A stretch of 64,000 nt of DNA from the NCBI GenBank assembly GCA_003523085.1, contig DPHD01000057.1, forward strand, positions 22,082 through 86,081, given 5' to 3'. Positions 59,569-64,000 of this stretch are shown here, one piece after another (the first letter of the stretch is position 1; every line of letters begins with the position of its first letter). Under the pieces are notes generated by a model. That model was not told the origin of the DNA. It saw only the letters and a program-made list of their open reading frames with translations, and did no database searches. The position numbers and the translations under genes were made by a program. Origin of the DNA: Oceanospirillaceae bacterium. Lineage in GTDB: Bacteria > Pseudomonadota > Gammaproteobacteria > Pseudomonadales > Balneatricaceae.

Positions 59569-60804
59569 ATGGCGTTGTACGTACAAAAATATGGTGGCAC
59601 TTCGGTAGGCTCGGTGGAGCGTATTCAACAAGTGGCCGATAAAGTAAAAAAATTCCGTGATCAAGGCCACGATATAGTGGTTGTGGTGTCGGCCATGAGT
59701 GGTGAGACCAATCGCCTGATTGGTATGGCTAACGAGATGCAGGAAAAGCCTAGTCCACGCGAAATGGACGTCTTGGTGTCCACGGGCGAGCAAGTGACAA
59801 TCGCCTTGTTATGTATGGCGCTCACCGCAAGGGATTGCCCTGCACGATCGTATACGGGAGGGCAGGTCAAAATCCAAACTGACTCGTCCCATACTAAGGC
59901 GCGCATTCAAAATATCGATGTTGATAACATGCGTCGTGACCTTGATAAGGGTCGAGTAGTGGTAGTAGCTGGTTTTCAAGGGGTGGATGATGCTGGCAAT
60001 ATCACTACCTTGGGGCGGGGTGGATCCGACACTACTGGGGTTGCGCTTGCCGCTGCGCTTAAAGCTGACGAATGCCAAATTTATACCGATGTTGATGGTG
60101 TCTACACGACCGACCCGCGTGTGGTATCTAGCGCCCAGCGTCTTAACGAAATCACCTTCGAAGAAATGTTGGAGATGGCAAGCCTTGGCTCTAAGGTGTT
60201 GCAGATACGCGCTGTAGAATTTGCAGGTAAATATAATGTGCCGTTAAGAGTGTTGCATAGTTTCCAAGACGGCCCCGGAACACTGATTACAACTGAGAGT
60301 GAAAGTACCATGGAACAACCTGTTATTTCTGGCATTGCCTTTAACCGAGACGAAGCGAAATTAACCATTACTGGTGTGCCCGACGTGCCTGGTGTGGCTT
60401 CTAAGATTCTATGTCCCATCAGTGATGCTAACGTTGAAGTTGATATGATTTTGCAAAACGTAAGTGCCGAGGGTCTAACGGACTTCACCTTTACCGTACA
60501 TCGCAACGATTACGATTTGGCCTTAGCAACACTAAAAAAGGTGGCCGTTGACATGAACGCCACAGGTGCAATTGGCAGCGATAAAATAGCTAAAGTGTCC
60601 ATTGTTGGTGTGGGTATGCGGTCTCATGCGGGTGTGGCAAGCCGTATGTTCGACAGCTTGGCGCAAGAAAATATTAACATTCAGATGATCTCAACATCAG
60701 AGATTAAGGTGTCCGTAGTACTGGATGAAAAATATTTGGAGTTGGCGGTCCGTGCGCTACACACTACATTCGAAATGGATAAGCCTGAAACTATTGAAGA
60801 TTAG
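59569..60804 (+). CDS. lysC: Aspartate kinase
   Basis: A 411-residue enzyme for the first step from aspartate to lysine, threonine and methionine. KYGGTSVG begins the kinase domain, TLGRGGSDTTGVALAAAL and DVDGVYTTDPR are the aspartate/ATP site, and two ACT domains (about 265-335 and 345-405) provide feedback inhibition. This class often carries an internal start for a beta subunit near the ACT region. It works with dapD and dapE found elsewhere in the window. Confidence 0.97.
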   Translation: MALYVQKYGGTSVGSVERIQQVADKVKKFRDQGHDIVVVVSAMSGETNRLIGMANEMQEKPSPREMDVLVSTGEQVTIALLCMALTARDCPARSYTGGQVKIQTDSSHTKARIQNIDVDNMRRDLDKGRVVVVAGFQGVDDAGNITTLGRGGSDTTGVALAAALKADECQIYTDVDGVYTTDPRVVSSAQRLNEITFEEMLEMASLGSKVLQIRAVEFAGKYNVPLRVLHSFQDGPGTLITTESESTMEQPVISGIAFNRDEAKLTITGVPDVPGVASKILCPISDANVEVDMILQNVSAEGLTDFTFTVHRNDYDLALATLKKVAVDMNATGAIGSDKIAKVSIVGVGMRSHAGVASRMFDSLAQENINIQMISTSEIKVSVVLDEKYLELAVRALHTTFEMDKPETIED

Positions 60805-60869
60805 TTTATAAGTCATTATGATGAGTTGGTGTATATGGTAGTAGTATCGCTGTTGCCGTATACATATCG

Positions 60870-60952
60870 CCAAAGGAAGCAATTAGGAATAATTAAGGTG
60901 CTCGGAAGCTAGCAGTATTTGGCTTATCGGCCCAAATGATAAGGAGTCTGTC
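60870..60952 (+). promoter_or_regulatory. csrA leader with GGA motifs and competing hairpins
   Basis: Four GGA motifs lie before csrA, at 60875, 60886, 60904 and 60943, the last being the Shine-Dalgarno. Two sit in small hairpin loops: AATT-AGGAAT-AATT and GCT-CGGA-AGC. Next to the ribosome-binding site, ATTTGG (60917-60922) can pair with CCAAAT (60932-60937), while CTTATC (60923-60928) can pair with GATAAG (60938-60943), which covers part of the ribosome site. CsrA is known to bind GGA in its own leader and repress translation. Confidence 0.55.
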
Positions 60953-61135
60953 ATGTTGATATTAACCCGCCGCGTAGGCGAAACACTGATGGTGGGTGAC
61001 GAAGTTACCGTCACTGTTCTAGGTGTAAAAGGTAATCAAGTACGTGTAGGTGTAAATGCCCCCCGCGATGTTGCTGTACACCGTGAAGAGATTTACCAGC
61101 GTATCCAGGATGAAAAATCTTCGGAAGAAGATTAA
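60953..61135 (+). CDS. csrA: Carbon storage regulator CsrA
   Basis: A 60-residue dimeric RNA-binding regulator that blocks or stabilises mRNAs at GGA motifs. [18 protein letters not shown] is at the start, and the RNA-contact Arg is in [12 protein letters not shown] near 44. Strong AAGGAG site with eight bases to the ATG. It lies after lysC as in Pseudomonas; the serine and arginine tRNAs found downstream in E. coli are not seen. The stop is five bases from the opposing comF stop. Confidence 0.98.
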   Translation: MLILTRRVGETLMVGDEVTVTVLGVKGNQVRVGVNAPRDVAVHREEIYQRIQDEKSSEED

Positions 61136-61140
61136 TCGGC

Positions 61141-61800
61141 CTACCATTCAAGTTGCGTATTTGGTGCTGGCGTTCTAGCTAAGCACCATAATTGAATGTG
61201 CAGGGGACCAGCCCAAGCGTTTTGTAGGCAATTGCTTAACGCTTGTGCTGTAGCTCCTGTGGTTGTGACATCGTCAATAATGGCGATGCTGTGTAACCGC
61301 GCATTCACTTCTCTTGTATTGACCTCAAATACCCCTTGCATGTGCCTCAGGCGTTGACGTCGATTCTGGCCCTGTAGCGGTGCTTGATCACCGAGTCGCC
61401 GACACAAATTGTTGCACATGGGGATGTGCAGATCCTTGCTTAGCCCTTGGGCAATGAACTCTGCTTGATTAAACCCTCGTTGTCTCAGCCGAGTTCGGTG
61501 TAGCGGTACCGGAATTAACACTTGTGGCCGGTGTAAGTGTTGTTTTGATATGGCTGAGCTTATGGTTTGAGATAAACAAAACTCTAGTAAGCGCCCCGCC
61601 GCTAAATTGCGTTGATGTTTAAACTGTTTAATCAGACCGTTGACGGGTGGCAAATAGTTTAAAGCGCATACGGAGTAGGTATACCCCAGCGTTTGATTCA
61701 CCATAGATGGTTGAGCCCAAGGTAAATCCAGTAGGCAGGCTTGGCATATGTTCTGTCGATAGTGGGGGTGGCGACCACAAAGCAGGCATGATGGTTGCAC
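61141..61800 (-). CDS. comF: ComF-family phosphoribosyltransferase-like protein
   Basis: A 219-residue protein of the ComF/GntX family, needed for DNA uptake in naturally competent bacteria; its biochemical role is not settled. Cys pairs CLLCG and CQACL at residues 5-22 suggest a zinc finger. The phosphoribosyl-diphosphate-binding loop IAIIDDVTTTGAT is near 172, and PVPLHRTRLRQRGFNQAEF near 97 is the other family hallmark. The start appears to be GTG with no good ribosome-binding site. It diverges from bioB. Confidence 0.88.
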   Translation of the reverse strand: MQPSCLLCGRHPHYRQNICQACLLDLPWAQPSMVNQTLGYTYSVCALNYLPPVNGLIKQFKHQRNLAAGRLLEFCLSQTISSAISKQHLHRPQVLIPVPLHRTRLRQRGFNQAEFIAQGLSKDLHIPMCNNLCRRLGDQAPLQGQNRRQRLRHMQGVFEVNTREVNARLHSIAIIDDVTTTGATAQALSNCLQNAWAGPLHIQLWCLARTPAPNTQLEW

Positions 61801-61831
61801 AAACTGAGTAATTTGGTTGAATAATGAGCAG

Positions 61832-61864
61832 ATGTAAACCTCCTTTTGGCGTATGGGTTGACTA
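61832..61864 (+). promoter_or_regulatory. Predicted BirA operator of the biotin operon
   Basis: ATGTAAACC and GGTTGACTA flank a 15-base spacer. They match the known BirA box TTGTAAACC-N15-GGTTTACAA at eight and seven of nine positions. It lies between comF and bioB, over the predicted bioB -35. In E. coli biotinyl-AMP-bound BirA represses the bio genes at such a site. Confidence 0.75.
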
Positions 61865-61885
61865 AAAACGACCAGCTTTTAATAT
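61858..61885 (+). promoter_or_regulatory. Predicted bioB promoter
   Basis: TTGACT and TAATAT are 16 bases apart, 29 bases before bioB. The -35 lies inside the right half of the BirA operator, so repressor binding would exclude RNA polymerase. Confidence 0.65.
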
Positions 61886-61914
61886 GCGTGCAGAATTAAA
61901 TTGTTGGAGTCCCT

Positions 61915-63021
61915 ATGACCTTTGCCACTGTTGCCACGCCCACTCATAACACGATGGATAATAAGTCTAGCTCAAGCTTGGCTAATGGCCAGCGCCATAA
62001 TTGGGGTGTTGCCGAAATAACCGATCTGTTCAATATGCCATTGAATGATTTGTTGTTTAAGGCCCAGACAACTCACCGGGCACATTTTGACCCTAATGAA
62101 GTACAAGTGAGTACCTTGCTTTCGATCAAAACCGGCGCCTGCCCTGAAGACTGTAAATACTGTCCGCAGAGCGTACACAACGATACGGGTTTAGAGGCCG
62201 AGCGCCTGATGAAGGTGAAAGAGGTCATTGAAGAAGCGGTAGCCGCCAAACAACAAGGCGCAAGCCGTTTTTGTATGGGTGCAGCTTGGAAAAACCCACG
62301 CGCTAAAGACATGCCATACGTGTTAGAAATGGTGAAAGAAGTTAAAGCTATGGGGCTAGAGACCTGTATGACCTTGGGTATGTTGGCGCCAGACCAGGCC
62401 CAGCAGTTAGCCAACGCCGGGCTGGATTATTACAACCATAATTTAGATACCTCGCCAGAATTTTATGGCTCTATTATCACTACCCGTACCTACCAAGATC
62501 GGCTTAATACCCTAGGTAATGTACGTGATGCAGGCATGAAAGTGTGTGCCGGTGGTATTGTCGGCATGGGCGAAAACTTACGCGACCGTGTGGGTCTTCT
62601 GCAGCAGTTAGCTAACATGCCGCAGCACCCAGAAAGCGTGCCCATCAATATGTTAGTAAAAGTGGAAGGTACGCCGTTAGATCAAGTGGAGGATCTAGAG
62701 CCGTTCGACTTTATCCGTACCGTTGCGGTGGCGCGCATTTTGATGCCGCAATCCCATGTGCGTTTGTCTGCAGGCCGTGAGGAAATGAACGAACAAATGC
62801 AGTCCATGTGTTTCTTTGCCGGTGCCAATTCTATATTTTATGGCGAACGTTTGTTAACCACCGATAACCCTGCGGCAGCAAAAGACCGGGCCTTGTTTGT
62901 GAAGTTGGGTATTCGTCCAGAAAAACGCCAAGATGTGTCGGATGAAGCCCATCAAGGCGCGATCGAACAAGCCATTGACAGCGCTAAGTCGGAGCAGATG
63001 TTTGTAGACGCCGCTCTTTAA
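61915..63021 (+). CDS. bioB: Biotin synthase
   Basis: A 368-residue radical-SAM enzyme that inserts sulfur into dethiobiotin. The cluster motif C-x3-C-x2-C is CPEDCKYC at residues 76-83; [14 protein letters not shown] and [11 protein letters not shown] are other conserved parts. The N-terminal 30 residues, rich in Ser and Thr, exceed the E. coli protein; a second in-frame ATG at codon 14 is possible, but GGAG stands before the first. Its stop overlaps the bioF ATG by one base. Confidence 0.97.
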   Translation: MTFATVATPTHNTMDNKSSSSLANGQRHNWGVAEITDLFNMPLNDLLFKAQTTHRAHFDPNEVQVSTLLSIKTGACPEDCKYCPQSVHNDTGLEAERLMKVKEVIEEAVAAKQQGASRFCMGAAWKNPRAKDMPYVLEMVKEVKAMGLETCMTLGMLAPDQAQQLANAGLDYYNHNLDTSPEFYGSIITTRTYQDRLNTLGNVRDAGMKVCAGGIVGMGENLRDRVGLLQQLANMPQHPESVPINMLVKVEGTPLDQVEDLEPFDFIRTVAVARILMPQSHVRLSAGREEMNEQMQSMCFFAGANSIFYGERLLTTDNPAAAKDRALFVKLGIRPEKRQDVSDEAHQGAIEQAIDSAKSEQMFVDAAL

Positions 63022-64000
63022 TGGCAGGCTCAATACCGATGGATCAAGTGCTAGCGGCGGATTTGCAGGCCCGTCGTGCTGACCACCTGTATCGTCAGCG
63101 CAATCAACATAGCGGCCCACAAGTGCCGCTGATAAAGATTAATGGCAGCCAATTTTTGGCCTTTACCAGTAATGATTATCTGGGGCTTGCTAACCATCCA
63201 AAACTCGTCAGTGCCGCGCACAGTGCCAGTAAGCAGTATGGTCTAGGTAGCGGTGCCTCTCATCTCGTGAGCGGCCATACAGACTTGCACCATCAATTAG
63301 AGCAAGCTCTTGCAGTCACCACACAAAGGCCCAGGGCCTTGTTATTTAGCAGTGGTTACATGGCTAACATGGGCGTGCTTAATGCCCTCTTAGATCGCCG
63401 TGATGCGGTGTACCAAGATCGCCTGAATCACGCCTCGCTACTTGATGGAGGTTTGCTCAGTGGGGCCAAGTTTCAGCGCTACAGACATAATGACACCTCC
63501 AATTTAGCTGACAAATTAGCAACAACCCAAGCCCGTAGACAGGTAGTTGCCACTGATGCCGTGTTTAGTATGGACGGCGACATAGCGCCGCTTAAAGGCT
63601 TAAGCCAAGTGGCGAGTGATCATCAGGCCTGGCTCATGATTGATGACGCCCACGGTTTTGGTGTGCTCGGAGAGGCTGGTGGTGGTAGTGCGTTAGCGCA
63701 AGGGCTCAGTGTCAACGACTGCCCCATATACATGGCCACACTAGGTAAAGCCCTAGGCAGTTATGGTGCTTTTGTGGCGGGTAGCGAAGAACTCATTGAA
63801 AGTTTGATTCAATTTTCTCGTAACTACATTTATACCACGGCCTTACCACCATCGGTGGCGGCGGCAAGCCTCGCCGCAGTGGCTTTGTTGACAGAAGAAA
63901 CATGGCGTCAGCAACATTTAAACCGGCTCATTGATTATTTCACGCATCAAGCACAGTCCATGGGGCTGCCCTTAATGTACAGTCAAACGGCTATTCAGCC
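63021..64000 (+). CDS. bioF: 8-amino-7-oxononanoate synthase, 3' end cut by window
   Basis: A PLP-dependent alpha-oxoamine synthase that joins pimeloyl-ACP and alanine in biotin synthesis. The frame is open to the end of the window; 326 residues are visible of about 385. FTSNDYLGLANHPKL near residue 50, GSGASHLVSGH, IDDAHGFGVLGE near 214 and the PLP lysine in TLGKALGSYG at 243 are seen. It begins on the last base of the bioB stop codon (TAATG), so the genes are coupled. More bio genes probably follow outside the window. Confidence 0.95.
   Translation, partial: MAGSIPMDQVLAADLQARRADHLYRQRNQHSGPQVPLIKINGSQFLAFTSNDYLGLANHPKLVSAAHSASKQYGLGSGASHLVSGHTDLHHQLEQALAVTTQRPRALLFSSGYMANMGVLNALLDRRDAVYQDRLNHASLLDGGLLSGAKFQRYRHNDTSNLADKLATTQARRQVVATDAVFSMDGDIAPLKGLSQVASDHQAWLMIDDAHGFGVLGEAGGGSALAQGLSVNDCPIYMATLGKALGSYGAFVAGSEELIESLIQFSRNYIYTTALPPSVAAASLAAVALLTEETWRQQHLNRLIDYFTHQAQSMGLPLMYSQTAIQ

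Noticed and set aside
60917..60943. H-type pseudoknot in the csrA leader
   Set aside because: The two interleaved stems leave no bases for the loops that must cross the grooves, so alternative hairpins are more plausible than a full pseudoknot.
61136..61140. tRNA genes after csrA as in E. coli
   Set aside because: The csrA stop is followed after five bases by comF; no tRNA-like sequence is present.

Overview
The window is a piece of a gammaproteobacterial chromosome of roughly balanced base composition, almost entirely coding, with no mobile elements, rRNA, tRNA or CRISPR array that I can see. The long gene string rpsB-tsf-pyrH-frr-uppS-cdsA-rseP-bamA-skp-lpxD-fabZ-lpxA-lpxB-rnhB-dnaE-accA-tilS-pyrG-eno-ftsB-truD-surE-pcm-nlpD-rpoS, then mutS-pncC-recA-recX-alaS-lysC-csrA, is close to the order known in Pseudomonas and its marine relatives. 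The lysC between alaS and csrA, the long-form dapD and the comF-bioB-bioF junction point the same way. I cannot name the genus.

Layout. 1-11.9 kb: end of rlmG, an acyltransferase, slyD-valS, a cold-shock gene, a divergent arginase-fold enzyme, holC and pepA on the minus strand, the LPS exporter pair lptF-lptG, and two small envelope-type genes (RDD, Sel1). 12.1-16.2 kb: the most variable stretch, with tag, two alpha/beta hydrolases, a small outer-membrane barrel, a Cys-rich small protein and ypeA. 16.1-23.5 kb: a minus-strand cluster map-glnD-yffB-dapD-dapE-(unknown)-phyH. 23.6-46.3 kb: plus-strand translation, lipid, envelope and replication superoperon. 46.3-51.9 kb: ftsB to rpoS, including a DUF368 membrane protein. 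51.9-61.1 kb: mutS, then the SOS genes, alaS, lysC and csrA. 61.1-64 kb: comF diverging from a biotin operon whose bioF is cut by the window end.

Functionally the genes serve envelope building (lpxA/B/D, fabZ, lptF/G, bamA, skp, rseP, uppS, cdsA, DUF368), translation (rpsB, tsf, frr, valS, alaS, tilS, map, truD), DNA replication and repair (dnaE, holC, rnhB, mutS, recA, recX, tag), diaminopimelate/lysine synthesis (lysC, dapD, dapE) and global regulation (rpoS, csrA, glnD).

The main surprise is an absence: dxr is missing between cdsA and rseP, ispD and ispF are missing between ftsB and truD, and kdsA is missing between pyrG and eno, with the flanking genes closed up cleanly. Three MEP isoprenoid genes gone from two separate sites suggests that this lineage either moved them or makes isoprenoids by another route such as the mevalonate pathway. 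Other points worth a look are an arginase-fold enzyme with Cys where the guanidinium-binding Glu should be, tandem LexA boxes before recA, a BirA-type operator before bioB, a csrA leader with four GGA motifs and competing hairpins, and an AT-rich lysine-rich linker in nlpD where the rpoS promoter would be expected. I found no clear novel multi-gene system such as a defence or secretion locus.
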